From Hyphomicrobiales bacterium (GTDB lineage Bacteria; Pseudomonadota; Alphaproteobacteria; Rhizobiales; Rhizobiaceae), in NCBI GenBank assembly GCA_900473745.1, contig UCMW01000004.1, positions 62,001 through 126,000 of the forward strand: a stretch of 64,000 bases of DNA. The letters run 5' to 3'. The first letter of the stretch is position 1, and the number at the start of each line of letters is the position of its first letter. Shown one piece after another: positions 44,913 to 53,726 of this stretch. The notes under the pieces were generated by a model. That model had not been told where the DNA came from. It was given only the letters and a program-made list of their open reading frames with translations, and did no database searches. The position numbers were made by a program, and so were the translations under genes.

Positions 44913-46253
44913 ATGGCGTCCTCGACCCGTAAGGTCACCGGCGGCAATGGCGTCGCCGTACAAACGATGAAGTCGCGCAAGAAAAAGCGCGGCTCCAGTC
45001 TGCCGACGGTCTTGGGCATCGGTTTGGCCTGCCTCTTCTGGGGCACGGCGAGCCTTGCCGTTTTCAAGGGCCTCTCGTCTTCCACCATCGAGGTTCCGAC
45101 CATGGCCGGCCACAGCCTGCCGAAGCCGGATCTCGCCCTGGTCAAGCCGCTCGTTACGCAGCCGATGCAGGCGAAGAGCTCGAACCTCGCCGCACTCGAG
45201 GCAATGCACAACCGCTTCGCCGAGGCGATTGCAGCATCCGACCATCTCGGTCTTTTGATGCTGCCGGCCGCCATGCGGCTGGCGGAGATAGACAAGTCGG
45301 ATCGTCTGCTTCTCGCCCGCGTGGAAAGCGTGACAGGGCCGCAGGCCCTCGCCGTTCTGCGCGATGCTCTCCTGCAGGCCGAAGCTGGCCGGCAGCAGGC
45401 GGCCCTCGCGACCGCAGCCCACGAGCGCCGCAGCGGCATCGACGATGTCGATCCTGTCATGACCGCCTCGATTTCTCCTGAAGCCACGGCCGCGACGCCT
45501 GCCGCACTCGGCTATGCCGCCGTTCCGTCGGCACCCGAGATGATGGCGGCGGCCGATCCGCGCGAAGAGCCCTTCGAGGAACTTCTCTCCGAACCTGCGG
45601 GGGAGGACCACGGCGGGCTTCCTGACGACGGTCCGGTTCCGAGCGCCAAGCCCCAGGTGAAATCGGTGGAGAAGCCGCGCGTGGAGCGCGTGCCGGCTCC
45701 CGAGGCCCCGGCCACCACACGCGCGCCGGAAAAGCCGAAGAAGACGCTGCTAAACATGCTGGCCTATGCCAAGCCCGACAATCCGGTGACCACGGATGAC
45801 GGGGCAGGGGGGATCTTCAGCCGCAAGAAAGGCCTGCCCGGTCCGGGAAGCCGCATCGCGGTTTACGTAATCGAGGATTCCGTCGTGCATATGCCGAACG
45901 GCGAAAAGCTGAAAGCCCATTCCGGCCGCGGCCATATGCGCGACAATCCGAAGTTCGTGCATGTGAAGAATTATGGGCCGACCCCGCCCAACGTCTACAA
46001 GCTACGCATGCGCGAAGCCCGGTTCCATGGCATCGAGGCGATCCGCATGAACCCGGTCGGCGATGCGAAAATGTACAATCGCGATGGCTTCCTCACCCAT
46101 ACCTATCTGCTCCGCCGTCGCGGCGACAGTTCTGGCTGCGTGGTGTTCGAAGACTACAATCGCTTCCTGAACGCCTTCAAGCGCGGGAATGTGCACACAT
46201 TGATCGTCGTGCCGAGCATGCGGGAACTGCCGAAATACATGGCCATGCTCTGA
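44913..46253 (+). CDS. Membrane-anchored DUF2778 (Tlde1-like) protein
   Basis: 446 residues from the ATG at 44913; a TTG at 44892 is possible but less likely. A basic N-terminus (about 1-35) and one membrane helix (about 36-57) are followed by an Ala/Pro/Glu-rich linker (about 90-300) and a C-terminal domain (about 310-446) with HSGRGHMRDNPKFV, HTYLLRRRGDSSGCVVFEDY and FLNAFKRGNVHTLIVV. That is the DUF2778/Tlde1-like pattern with candidate catalytic His and Cys (SSGC), related in layout to L,D-transpeptidases. Periplasmic peptidoglycan modification is the likely role; no T6SS genes are near. Confidence 0.8.
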   Translation: MASSTRKVTGGNGVAVQTMKSRKKKRGSSLPTVLGIGLACLFWGTASLAVFKGLSSSTIEVPTMAGHSLPKPDLALVKPLVTQPMQAKSSNLAALEAMHNRFAEAIAASDHLGLLMLPAAMRLAEIDKSDRLLLARVESVTGPQALAVLRDALLQAEAGRQQAALATAAHERRSGIDDVDPVMTASISPEATAATPAALGYAAVPSAPEMMAAADPREEPFEELLSEPAGEDHGGLPDDGPVPSAKPQVKSVEKPRVERVPAPEAPATTRAPEKPKKTLLNMLAYAKPDNPVTTDDGAGGIFSRKKGLPGPGSRIAVYVIEDSVVHMPNGEKLKAHSGRGHMRDNPKFVHVKNYGPTPPNVYKLRMREARFHGIEAIRMNPVGDAKMYNRDGFLTHTYLLRRRGDSSGCVVFEDYNRFLNAFKRGNVHTLIVVPSMRELPKYMAML

Positions 46254-46281
46254 AGCAGCCACAAATCTCGCTCACCCACTG

Positions 46282-46315
46282 AATCCCCGCTCCCTTGGCG
46301 GGGGTTTTCTTTTTG
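46282..46315 (+). terminator. Rho-independent terminator after DUF2778 gene
   Basis: AATCCCCGC (46282-46290) pairs with GCGGGGGTT (46298-46306, one G-U) around TCCCTTG and is followed by TTCTTTTT. Confidence 0.85.
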
Positions 46316-46330
46316 CTTGAGAATTCGAGC

Positions 46331-46425
46331 GTTCACGGGAACGTGAACCCAATATAGATTGCGCACAATTGATTATTTGCCCAGTCCCTGCGATAAAGAT
46401 TGCGCACAAGCAAATTGTGCACAAT
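46331..46425 (+). promoter_or_regulatory. Cluster of palindromes upstream of alpha/beta hydrolase
   Basis: Four candidate sites lie in 95 bases: GTTCACG-GGAA-CGTGAAC (46331-46348), ATTGCGCACAAT (46358-46369), ATTGCGCACAAG (46399-46410) and ATTGTGCACAAT (46414-46425, perfect palindrome). The last three share TTGyGCACAA and resemble operators of MarR/OhrR-type redox sensors. No such regulator gene is adjacent, so it must act in trans. Confidence 0.5.
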
Positions 46426-46484
46426 AAAAATTCAGACGGGATAGCGACCGCAGCACCCCGCATGCGGCAGATGGAGAGACGATC

Positions 46485-47312
46485 ATGAGCACATTCAAGA
46501 CGACGGACGGTACCGCACTTTTCTACAAGGATTGGGGAAACCCGGAAGGGCAACCGATCCTCTTCTCCCACGGCTGGCCTCTGTCCTCGGACGCCTGGGA
46601 CGCCCAGATGCTGCATTTCGGCCAGCAGGGTTTCCGCGTCATCGCCCATGATCGCCGTGGCCATGGTCGTTCCGACCAGCCCTGGGATGGGAACAACATG
46701 GATCGCTATGCGGATGATCTGGCGGAACTGATCGAGCATCTCGATCTCAACAACCTGATCATGATCGGCCATTCCACGGGCGGTGGCGAAGTCGCCCACT
46801 ACATCGGCCGCCACGGCACTGCCCGGGTCGCCAAGGTCGTGCTCGTCGGCGCTGTTCCGCCCTTGATGCTGCAGACCGCAGACAATCCGGAAGGCGTGCC
46901 GATGTCGGTCTTCGACGGCATTCGTGCGGGAACGGCTGGGAACCGTTCGCAGTTCTTCTATGACCTGACGATCCCCTTCTACGGCTTCAATCGCGACGGC
47001 GTCCAAGAGAACCAGGGCTTCCGCGAGAGCTTCCGTCTTCAGGGCCTGGCAGGCGGCATCAAGGGTCAGTTTGATTGCATCCGGGAATTTTCGGAAGTTG
47101 ACTACACCGCCGACCTGAAGGCGATCGACAGGCCGACGCTGATCATCCATGGCGACGACGACCAGATCGTGCCGATCGCTGCCACCGCTGAAAAGGCTGC
47201 GCGATTGGTCGAGGGATCTGTCCTGAAGGTTTATGCTGGCGGATCGCATGGTCTGGCCCAGACCGAGGCGGACAAGTTCAACGCCGACGTCCTCGCCTTC
47301 ATCCGCGCCTGA
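46485..47312 (+). CDS. Alpha/beta hydrolase (cofactor-free haloperoxidase-like)
   Basis: 275 residues. The fold is clear: oxyanion region [16 protein letters not shown], nucleophile elbow [14 protein letters not shown], acid HGDDDQIVP, and catalytic His in [10 protein letters not shown]. The family includes non-haem chloroperoxidases and esterases, frequently induced by oxidants. The palindrome cluster upstream suggests inducible control. Converges on the DUF4394 gene. The actual substrate is unknown. Confidence 0.9.
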   Translation: MSTFKTTDGTALFYKDWGNPEGQPILFSHGWPLSSDAWDAQMLHFGQQGFRVIAHDRRGHGRSDQPWDGNNMDRYADDLAELIEHLDLNNLIMIGHSTGGGEVAHYIGRHGTARVAKVVLVGAVPPLMLQTADNPEGVPMSVFDGIRAGTAGNRSQFFYDLTIPFYGFNRDGVQENQGFRESFRLQGLAGGIKGQFDCIREFSEVDYTADLKAIDRPTLIIHGDDDQIVPIAATAEKAARLVEGSVLKVYAGGSHGLAQTEADKFNADVLAFIRA

Positions 47313-47323
47313 CACGGCGAAAT

Positions 47324-47352
47324 GCCCTCTCCCCCGATAGGAGGGAGAGGGC
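47324..47352. terminator. Convergent intergenic hairpin
   Basis: GCCCTCTCCC (47324-47333) pairs with GGGAGAGGGC (47343-47352) around nine bases, between two converging genes. There is no T-run on either side. Such CCCTCTCCC/GGGAGAGGG hairpins recur between genes in rhizobial genomes; it may end both transcripts or be an intergenic repeat copy. Confidence 0.5.
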
Positions 47353-47387
47353 CGATGCCAGTGACCTTTCGGTCACGGGCAATGGAC

Positions 47388-48173
47388 TTACATGGCCGGG
47401 ACCACCGTGATCGACTTGATTGCGGCAGGCGCACCCGAGATGTCGCCGGCCTTGGTCGCAGCGCCCGTTTCCAGATTGACCGTGTAAAGCGCGCTGTCCG
47501 CCACCAGCCACGCCGTATTGGCACCGTCAGCGCCAGCTTCGATGTCGAAGGCGTAAGTCGTCGGGCTGCCTTCGATGCCGAGCTTGCCGATCGCCTTCAG
47601 CGTGCCGTCATTTGGCTTGGTCTGCTGGATCAGCGCGCCGATCGTGGCATCGATATTGTACATCGCTGTCTTTTCAGGCTTGCCGACGGAGTTGGTGTAG
47701 GCAGCCGCGACAGTGTTCGGGGTTTCGCCCTTGTGCATGTCGCCCTCTTCGAAGGCAAGGCTGCCATCGACGGTGACTTCACCGGTATCCGGGTTGACGC
47801 GGTGGTTGGTCGTGCCGGTCATGTAGCGCAGGCGGTCGGCTGCCGGGTTGAAGTTCACGACGACGGGCGCATCGCCGATCGTCAGCGGCTTGTCCATCTT
47901 GGCGAGTTCAGTGGCGGCACCCGTTTCCGGATCGATCGTCACGATGGCATTGTCTGCAGTCACGCCGACGATGGTCTTGTTGCCCGGGCGATAGTCGATG
48001 CCCACGAGCCGGTCGACACCGGTCACGTCCATGCTCTTGGAAACGGCCGGATTGCCCGTGTCGAACATAACGAGCGTCTTGTCGCCTGCAAGGCCGACGA
48101 CCTGGGCGGCCTGTGCGCCGAAGGCTGTGAGTGCGGTTGCGGCAGCAAGGCTGAGGATACGGATGCTGGTCAT
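47388..48173 (-). CDS. Secreted DUF4394 protein
   Basis: 261 residues from the ATG at 48173, after GGGAGAAG; the frame is open much further right but only through unrelated sequence. Signal peptide about 1-22 (ALTAFGAQA). The body is repetitive beta structure: VVGLAGDKTLVMFDTGNPA, DRLVGIDYRPGNKTIVGVTA, NAIVTIDPETGAA, and NPAADRLRYMTGTTNHRVNP, the DUF4394 pattern, likely a beta-propeller. It faces an ECF sigma operon and shares its promoter type, so it is probably a target of that sigma factor. Function not known. Confidence 0.85.
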   Translation of the reverse strand: MTSIRILSLAAATALTAFGAQAAQVVGLAGDKTLVMFDTGNPAVSKSMDVTGVDRLVGIDYRPGNKTIVGVTADNAIVTIDPETGAATELAKMDKPLTIGDAPVVVNFNPAADRLRYMTGTTNHRVNPDTGEVTVDGSLAFEEGDMHKGETPNTVAAAYTNSVGKPEKTAMYNIDATIGALIQQTKPNDGTLKAIGKLGIEGSPTTYAFDIEAGADGANTAWLVADSALYTVNLETGAATKAGDISGAPAAIKSITVVPAM

Positions 48174-48231
48174 GAAAACTTCTCCCGTCTGAATGGTGCG
48201 GCGACACCCGTCTGGTGCCTCCTGAACCCAA

Positions 48232-48311
48232 GACACGTGGCGACGGCCGATTGGATGCAGCCTGCAAAGAATTTTTTTCATGCTGCATCCGATGCCGCGG
48301 TCTCGCGTGTC
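48232..48311. promoter_or_regulatory. Divergent pair of ECF-type promoters
   Basis: Rightward: TGCATCC (48284-48290), 15 bases, CGTGTC (48306-48311). Leftward (minus strand): TGCATCC (48259-48253), 15 bases, CGTGTC (48237-48232). The two -35 boxes form a GGATGCAGC/GCTGCATCC inverted repeat spaced by 20 bases with a T-rich centre. Identical elements and spacing pointing to the sigma gene and to DUF4394 indicate autoregulation and a shared regulon. Confidence 0.72.
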
Positions 48312-48440
48312 ACGGATATGAAGGAGACAGTGATGGATATGGTGATGACGAGAAGCGTCCAATCCGCCGGAACGCCTGTGCCCGGTTGCCAAATCTTCAG
48401 CAATGCCTACTTTCCGCAGAGCACATTGGAAGGACGCGGG

Positions 48441-48992
48441 ATGGGGAATGACGAAGACGAGCTCGGTGCGGCGCTGAGAGCCTGTGCTGCGGGAGATCGC
48501 GCCGGCCTCGCCACGATTTATCGCAGCGAAGCGGTTCGCATGGTTACCGTGGCCGAGAGGATCCTGCGGCGCCACGATCTGGCGGAAGAAATCGTCCAGG
48601 AAGCCTTCCTGCAGATCTGGAACAAGGCGTGGCAATACGATCCCTCCCGGGGTTCGGCGCGCGGATGGATCTTCTCTGTTGTCCGCTCGCGCTCGCTGAA
48701 TGCGCTGCGCAACGGCGGGCGAGAGGATCTCGCAGACGCAGAGAGCATTGAGCGACTGCAGGATGAGGGCGCCGATGCGCTCTATCATGACCTCTTCGAC
48801 CAGCTCGACACGGCAAGCCGCCTTCGCACCTGTCTGGCACGGCTGGACGGCCTGCGCCGCAAGACGGTGCTCATGGCCTATGTCTCCGGCTACAGCCATG
48901 GCGAAATCGCCGGGCGCCTTAAGCTGCCGCTCGGCACGGCCAAGGCCTGGATCCGCCGCTCTCTCTCGGCCCTCAGGGAGTGCATGGCATGA
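48441..48992 (+). CDS. ECF RNA polymerase sigma factor
   Basis: 183 residues from the ATG at 48441 (GGAAGGAC upstream), giving normal ECF length. Region 2 is at about 15-85 (RRHDLAEEIVQEAFLQIWN, then SARGWIFSVVRSRSLNALR) and region 4 at about 125-180 (LDGLRRKTVLMAYVSGYSHG, then AKAWIRRSLSALREC). An in-frame ATG at 48333 with a better AAGGAG site, only about 20 bases after the predicted -10 box, would add 36 residues and cannot be excluded. It overlaps its anti-sigma gene by four bases. The trigger is unknown. Confidence 0.92.
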   Translation: MGNDEDELGAALRACAAGDRAGLATIYRSEAVRMVTVAERILRRHDLAEEIVQEAFLQIWNKAWQYDPSRGSARGWIFSVVRSRSLNALRNGGREDLADAESIERLQDEGADALYHDLFDQLDTASRLRTCLARLDGLRRKTVLMAYVSGYSHGEIAGRLKLPLGTAKAWIRRSLSALRECMA

Positions 48993-49696
48993 GCACTTGG
49001 CAGAACACAGCCGAACGCGCCGATGCCTATGTCCTCGGATTGATGGACGAGGATGATCGGCGCGTCATGGAAGCGGAGATGGAGACCGATCAGGCTCTTG
49101 CGAGAGCCGTCGGCGAAGCGCGCGACCGGTTTATCGAGCTCGACCTCGTCGGGCCGACTGTCACCGTCTCGGCAGATCTCTGGTCGCGCATCGAGGCCAG
49201 CCTCGGGGCCCAGGAGAAACCGGTAGACGCAAAGCCCAAGCCTGCCGCTGCAAACGACAACAGGCTGGCGCGCTGGCGCGGCATCGCCGTCTCCGCCGTG
49301 GCCGCTTCGGCCCTGCTCGTGGCGGCCCTTGCTTACACCGCCATGACGAGGCTGGAACCACAGGTCGTGGCGATCCTGATGAATTCAGAAGGAGAGCCGG
49401 TGGTGATGATCGAGGACTTCGGCAACGACACGGCCAAGGTCGTTCCGCTCATCGATCTGGCGGTGGCGGAAGATCGCTCGCTGCAGCTCTGGACGCTGCC
49501 GTCGGCCGACACCGGCCCGGTTTCGCTCGGCGTTCTCGATGGCTGGGAAACGGCGACCGTGTCAGGCCCGGATCTGCCGGGACCGGCGGAAGAGCAGCTT
49601 TATGAGATTACCGTGGAGCCGCTCGGCGGTTCGCCCACGGGCAAGCCGACCGGACCGATCATTGGCAAGGGTTTTGCCAAGGCACCGCGTCCCTGA
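48989..49696 (+). CDS. RskA-type anti-sigma factor
   Basis: 235 residues from the ATG at 48989, in the ATGA overlap with the sigma gene and nine bases after AGGGAG. The N-terminal cytoplasmic part (about 1-90) has the zinc-free anti-sigma pattern ERADAYVLGLMDEDDRRVME; a membrane helix follows at about 93-115 (GIAVSAVAASALLVAALAY), then a periplasmic RskA domain with LQLWTLPSADTGPVSLGVL and the end EQLYEITVEPLGGSPTGKPT. It should hold the sigma factor at the membrane until a periplasmic signal releases it. Confidence 0.9.
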   Translation: MSTWQNTAERADAYVLGLMDEDDRRVMEAEMETDQALARAVGEARDRFIELDLVGPTVTVSADLWSRIEASLGAQEKPVDAKPKPAAANDNRLARWRGIAVSAVAASALLVAALAYTAMTRLEPQVVAILMNSEGEPVVMIEDFGNDTAKVVPLIDLAVAEDRSLQLWTLPSADTGPVSLGVLDGWETATVSGPDLPGPAEEQLYEITVEPLGGSPTGKPTGPIIGKGFAKAPRP

Positions 49697-49700
49697 CAGC

Positions 49701-49724
49701 AAAAGGCCCGGCTTGCGCCGGGCC
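49701..49724 (-). terminator. Terminator of PAS-chemoreceptor gene
   Basis: GGCCCGGC (49705-49712) pairs with GCCGGGCC (49717-49724) around TTGC. On the minus strand it is followed by TTTT (49704-49701), so it serves the leftward chemoreceptor; the hairpin also lies just past the anti-sigma stop and may stop rightward transcripts weakly. Confidence 0.75.
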
Positions 49725-49746
49725 GATGCCGGGGGCTGGGCAGGGC

Positions 49747-51522
49747 TCAGAATTCCTGCCAGTCCTCCTTGAGCGCCGTATTGCCATGAACGGCCACCGG
49801 ACGTGCGGGTGATCGCCTCTGACCGGATACCTGAGTCGGCGCGGTAACGCTGCGCGGTGCGGCCCCGCCCTGGCCGGTGTAGTGTCGGCCGAGGGTGAAC
49901 CGGGAGATGAACTGGCGCAGACGCTGCGTTTCGGTTGCAAGCGTCGCACTTGCGGCGTTCGATTCCTCCACCATGGCCGCGTTCTGCTGGGTCACCTGGT
50001 CCATCTGGTTGACGGCCGAGTTGACCTCGGACAGACCCGTCGCCTGCTCGCGTGCGGAGCTCGCAATCGCCTGCATGTGGTCGTTCACGAGAACGATATT
50101 GTCCTGAATGGTCTTAAGCGCTTCACCGGTCTCGCTGACCAGCTTGACGCCGTTCTTGACCTCCTCTGACGAGTTGCGGATCAGTTCCTTGATCTCCTTC
50201 GCGGCCTGGGCCGAACGCTGCGCCAGTTCGCGCACCTCCTGGGCCACAACTGCGAAACCCTTGCCCGCTTCACCGGCGCGTGCCGCTTCGACACCGGCGT
50301 TGAGCGCCAGCAGGTTCGTCTGGAACGCGATTTCGTCGATCACGCCGATGATGTTGGAGATCTGGTTCGACGACTGCTCGATACGCGCCATGGCACCGAC
50401 CGCCTCGGCCACGATCTGGCCGGAGCGGGTCGCACTCGTATCGGCGGCTTGCGTTGCGTGGCGGGCCTCCTCGGCGCGCTTGGATGCGTTGTTGACGTTG
50501 ACGGTGATCTGGTCGAGTGCAGCCGCTGTTTCTTCGAGCGATGCTGCCTGCTGTTCGGTACGTTTCGACAGATCCTCGGCACTCGAGCTGATCTCGCGGC
50601 TGCCGCTGTCAATCTGATCCGTCGACGTTGCAACGGCACCGAGCGTGGTGGCGAGCTGCGTCACGGCTTCGTTCATATTGGTCCGCAGCGCCTCGAAATC
50701 CGGGGCGAATGGCCTGTCGAGGGTGAAGCTGACATCGCCATGGGCCATGCGTCCCAATGCGTCGCCAATGGTATCCACCGCATGCACGCGCTCAGTCACG
50801 TCGGTCGCGAACTTGACCACTTTGGTGACACGGCCACGATCATCGAGGATCGGGTTGTAGGAGGCATTGATGACGATCTTCCTGCCGCCCTTGCCGTAGC
50901 GGGTGAATTCGGACACCTGATACTTTCCGGCGCGCAGGTTCTTCCAGAATTCGACATAGTCGGGTGACCGTGCATAGTCGGGATCGACCAGCAGACTATG
51001 GTTCTTGCCCTTGATCTCATCCATCCGGTACCCGAGAGTGTCGAGGAAGTTCTGGTTCGCAGTGACGATCTCACCCTCGGGCGTGAACTCGATGATCCCC
51101 TGCACGCGGCTGATGGCTTCCATCTGGTACTGGAAATCGAGATTTTGCAGCCGGGCCTTTGCATTGGCCCATTCGACGACGAAGCCCGTCGTCTTGGCTC
51201 CGTTCTTCAGCGGCGTCACGATCAGGTCAAAGGCACGGTGCCCGACCCAGATGGTCGCCTTGTGCTGGTTCTTCAGGCTGGCCAGCATGTTGCGCTGGTG
51301 GCTGGGATTCTTGTGAAAGATGTCGATATTGCTGCCGATCAGTTTGTCGAGCTCGAAGCGGGGGAGTTCCTTCTTGAGGTCACTCTCCGCTTCCTTCAGC
51401 AATTCCTTCGTGGCGGTGTTCATGTAGCGGATGTTGAGTTTGTCGTCCGCGATCATGATGTTGGCAGTGATGACTTCGAGCGATTCAAGCTGTGCGCGAT
51501 CTTTGCTGTTAAATCCAAACAT
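49747..51522 (-). CDS. Soluble PAS-PAS methyl-accepting chemotaxis protein
   Basis: 591 residues from the ATG at 51522 ([20 protein letters not shown]); an 18-residue upstream extension is less likely. No membrane segment is visible. Two PAS domains lie at about 10-125 and 130-245 ([20 protein letters not shown], then [20 protein letters not shown]), then a HAMP-like linker and an MCP signalling domain with the hairpin tip [20 protein letters not shown]. The C-terminus ends EDWQEF, resembling the NWETF tether for CheR/CheB. It probably senses a cytoplasmic or redox cue. No che genes are adjacent. Confidence 0.93.
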   Translation of the reverse strand: MFGFNSKDRAQLESLEVITANIMIADDKLNIRYMNTATKELLKEAESDLKKELPRFELDKLIGSNIDIFHKNPSHQRNMLASLKNQHKATIWVGHRAFDLIVTPLKNGAKTTGFVVEWANAKARLQNLDFQYQMEAISRVQGIIEFTPEGEIVTANQNFLDTLGYRMDEIKGKNHSLLVDPDYARSPDYVEFWKNLRAGKYQVSEFTRYGKGGRKIVINASYNPILDDRGRVTKVVKFATDVTERVHAVDTIGDALGRMAHGDVSFTLDRPFAPDFEALRTNMNEAVTQLATTLGAVATSTDQIDSGSREISSSAEDLSKRTEQQAASLEETAAALDQITVNVNNASKRAEEARHATQAADTSATRSGQIVAEAVGAMARIEQSSNQISNIIGVIDEIAFQTNLLALNAGVEAARAGEAGKGFAVVAQEVRELAQRSAQAAKEIKELIRNSSEEVKNGVKLVSETGEALKTIQDNIVLVNDHMQAIASSAREQATGLSEVNSAVNQMDQVTQQNAAMVEESNAASATLATETQRLRQFISRFTLGRHYTGQGGAAPRSVTAPTQVSGQRRSPARPVAVHGNTALKEDWQEF

Positions 51523-51741
51523 TGTGCCTTGGTCCTTTGGCCAAATCCTGTTCCAGAACCGGGTTGCGCATCCCAAAAGTAGACAAAGGGCGATAAAGCG
51601 TGTGCAGGATCGGCGATTTGTATAACTTGTTGATATCGCGTACGTTTCTGTATCAAGGTATACAAAATTAGCAGTTTCGAATTCGTTAAAGTGTGCAGTC
51701 AGCGGGAGAGCGCGACGAAAGTCGTATGACCTTCAAACGCA

Positions 51742-51771
51742 GAAAGGGCCGCGTGTGACCGCGGCCCTTTC
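51742..51771 (-). terminator. Terminator of zwf-pgl-edd operon
   Basis: A perfect 12-bp stem, GAAAGGGCCGCG (51742-51753) with CGCGGCCCTTTC (51760-51771), loop TGTGAC, lying 20 bases beyond the edd stop on the minus strand. The T-run is short (CCCTTTC). Confidence 0.8.
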
Positions 51772-51791
51772 ATCGGTGTGTGATTGGAAAC

Positions 51792-53609
51792 TCAGAAAAG
51801 GACGCTGGCGCCTTGGTCTGCCGGCCCGGCGATACGGCGGAAGCTGGCGAACAGTTCACGCCCCATGCCGAACTCGTTGTCGTCGAGATTGGCCGTGGCA
51901 AGCGGTCGTGCGCCGAACTCTGCCGCATCGACCAGTACTTCGAGCGTGCCGGCAATCGCATCGAGCCGCACCATGTCACCGTTCTTGATCTTTGCGATCG
52001 CGCCGCCGTCGACGGCCTCCGGTGTCAGGTGGATCGCCGCCGGGATCTTGCCCGATGCGCCCGACATGCGCCCGTCGGTGACGAGAGCCACCTTGAAGCC
52101 GCGGTCCTGCAGAACGCCGAGCGGCGGCGTCAGCCGATGCAGTTCCGGCATGCCGTTGGCCTTCGGGCCCTGGAAACGGACGACGGCGATGAAGTCCTTC
52201 TCCAGCTTGCCGGCCTTGAAGGCGTCCTGCAGTTCCTGCTGGTCGTTGAAGACGATCGCCGGCGCCTCGACGACATGACGTTCTGGCTTGACGGCGGAGA
52301 TCTTGATGACCGCCTTGCCAAGATTGCCGGTCAGCATCTTCAGGCCGCCATTGGCCTGGAACGGCTTGTCGATCGTGGTCAGCACCTTCGGATCTGCGCT
52401 CACCTCCGATGCCGGCTCGCGATGCACGGTGCCGTCATCGGCGAGCTTCGGATCGATCGTGTAGGCGGCAAGCCCCTGGCCATAGACGGTACGCACGTCG
52501 TCATGCACGTAACCGGCCTTGAGCAGCTGCTTGATCAGGAAGCCCATGCCGCCGGCCGCGTGGAAGTGGTTCACGTCGGCAAGCCCGTTCGGATAGACGC
52601 GGGCAAGCAGCGGCACGATGTCGGAGAGTTCCGAAATGTCCTGCCAGGTGAGCTGGATGCCACCGGCGCGCGCCATGGCAATCAGGTGGATCGTGTGGTT
52701 GGTCGAGCCGCCGGTTGCGTGCAGGCCGACCACGCCGTTGACGATCGAGCGTTCGTCGATCATCTCGCCGGCGGGCGTGAATTCGTTGCCGAGTGCGGTG
52801 ATCGCGAGTGCCCGCTTGGTCGCTTCCTTGGTCAGCGCGTCACGCAACGGCGTGCCGGGATTGATGAAGGATGCGCCGGGCAGATGGAAGCCCATGATCT
52901 CCATGAGCATCTGGTTGGAATTGGCCGTGCCGTAGAAGGTGCAGGTGCCCGGGCCGTGATAGGACTTCGATTCGGCTTCCAGCAGTTCGGCGCGGCCGAC
53001 CTTGCCTTCGGCATAAAGCTGACGAATGCGCGACTTCTCGTCGTTCGGCAGCCCTGTGGTCATCGGCCCGGCCGGAACGAAGACGGCGGGTAAGTGGCCG
53101 AAGGTGAGGGCAGCGATCATCAGCCCCGGCACGATCTTGTCGCAGACGCCGAGATAGACGGAGCTGTCGAACATGTTGTGCGACAGGCCGATCGCCGCCG
53201 ACATGGCGATCGCATCGCGCGAGAAAAGTGAAAGCTCCATGCCCGGCTGTCCCTGGGTCACGCCGTCACACATGGCCGGGACCCCGCCTGCGACCTGCGC
53301 TACGCCGCCCACTTCGGAAGCCGCCTGCCGGATCAGCGCCGGATAGGTCTCGAAGGGCTGGTGGGCCGAGAGCATGTCGTTATAGGCGGTGATGATGCCG
53401 AGGTTCGGCACCACGTCGCCGGCAAGCGCATCCTTGTCCTTGGGCGAACAGACGGCAAAGCCATGGGCGAGGTTGCCGCAAGACAGTGTTGACCGGTGCA
53501 CGCCCTTTGTAATCGCCCGCCGGGTGCGGTCGAGATAGACCTCGCGGGTCGGCTTCGATCGCTCGACGATCCGCTTTGTGATGGCTTCGATACGGCTGTC
53601 TGCACTCAT
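51792..53609 (-). CDS. edd: 6-Phosphogluconate dehydratase Edd
   Basis: 605 residues, full length. IlvD/Edd family motifs with iron-sulphur cysteines: [40 protein letters not shown] and [20 protein letters not shown]; also [20 protein letters not shown] and the end [20 protein letters not shown]. It dehydrates 6-phosphogluconate to KDPG in the Entner-Doudoroff pathway, the main glucose route in rhizobia. Third gene after zwf and pgl; the gap from pgl is 117 bases. The aldolase Eda is not in the window. Confidence 0.97.
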   Translation of the reverse strand: MSADSRIEAITKRIVERSKPTREVYLDRTRRAITKGVHRSTLSCGNLAHGFAVCSPKDKDALAGDVVPNLGIITAYNDMLSAHQPFETYPALIRQAASEVGGVAQVAGGVPAMCDGVTQGQPGMELSLFSRDAIAMSAAIGLSHNMFDSSVYLGVCDKIVPGLMIAALTFGHLPAVFVPAGPMTTGLPNDEKSRIRQLYAEGKVGRAELLEAESKSYHGPGTCTFYGTANSNQMLMEIMGFHLPGASFINPGTPLRDALTKEATKRALAITALGNEFTPAGEMIDERSIVNGVVGLHATGGSTNHTIHLIAMARAGGIQLTWQDISELSDIVPLLARVYPNGLADVNHFHAAGGMGFLIKQLLKAGYVHDDVRTVYGQGLAAYTIDPKLADDGTVHREPASEVSADPKVLTTIDKPFQANGGLKMLTGNLGKAVIKISAVKPERHVVEAPAIVFNDQQELQDAFKAGKLEKDFIAVVRFQGPKANGMPELHRLTPPLGVLQDRGFKVALVTDGRMSGASGKIPAAIHLTPEAVDGGAIAKIKNGDMVRLDAIAGTLEVLVDAAEFGARPLATANLDDNEFGMGRELFASFRRIAGPADQGASVLF

Positions 53610-53726
53610 CGGAATGGCTCCTCATCTGGCGCGGGCGCTGAGGCGCAGATCGCGCAAAGGCCTCCTCGGCCATGAAACTCGTCCTATGCGCACTGCCGAA
53701 AGACTCCGGCAGGCGGGGGCTTTCCC

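Noticed and set aside
46331-46348. LexA box at GTTCACGGGAACGTGAAC
   Set aside because: Rhizobial LexA sites are GTTC/GAAC direct repeats with a seven-base gap; this is a palindrome with other spacing.
47388-48899. Single 503-codon leftward frame
   Set aside because: Only the part from 48173 has signal peptide, ribosome site and DUF4394 pattern; the rest runs antisense through the ECF sigma gene.
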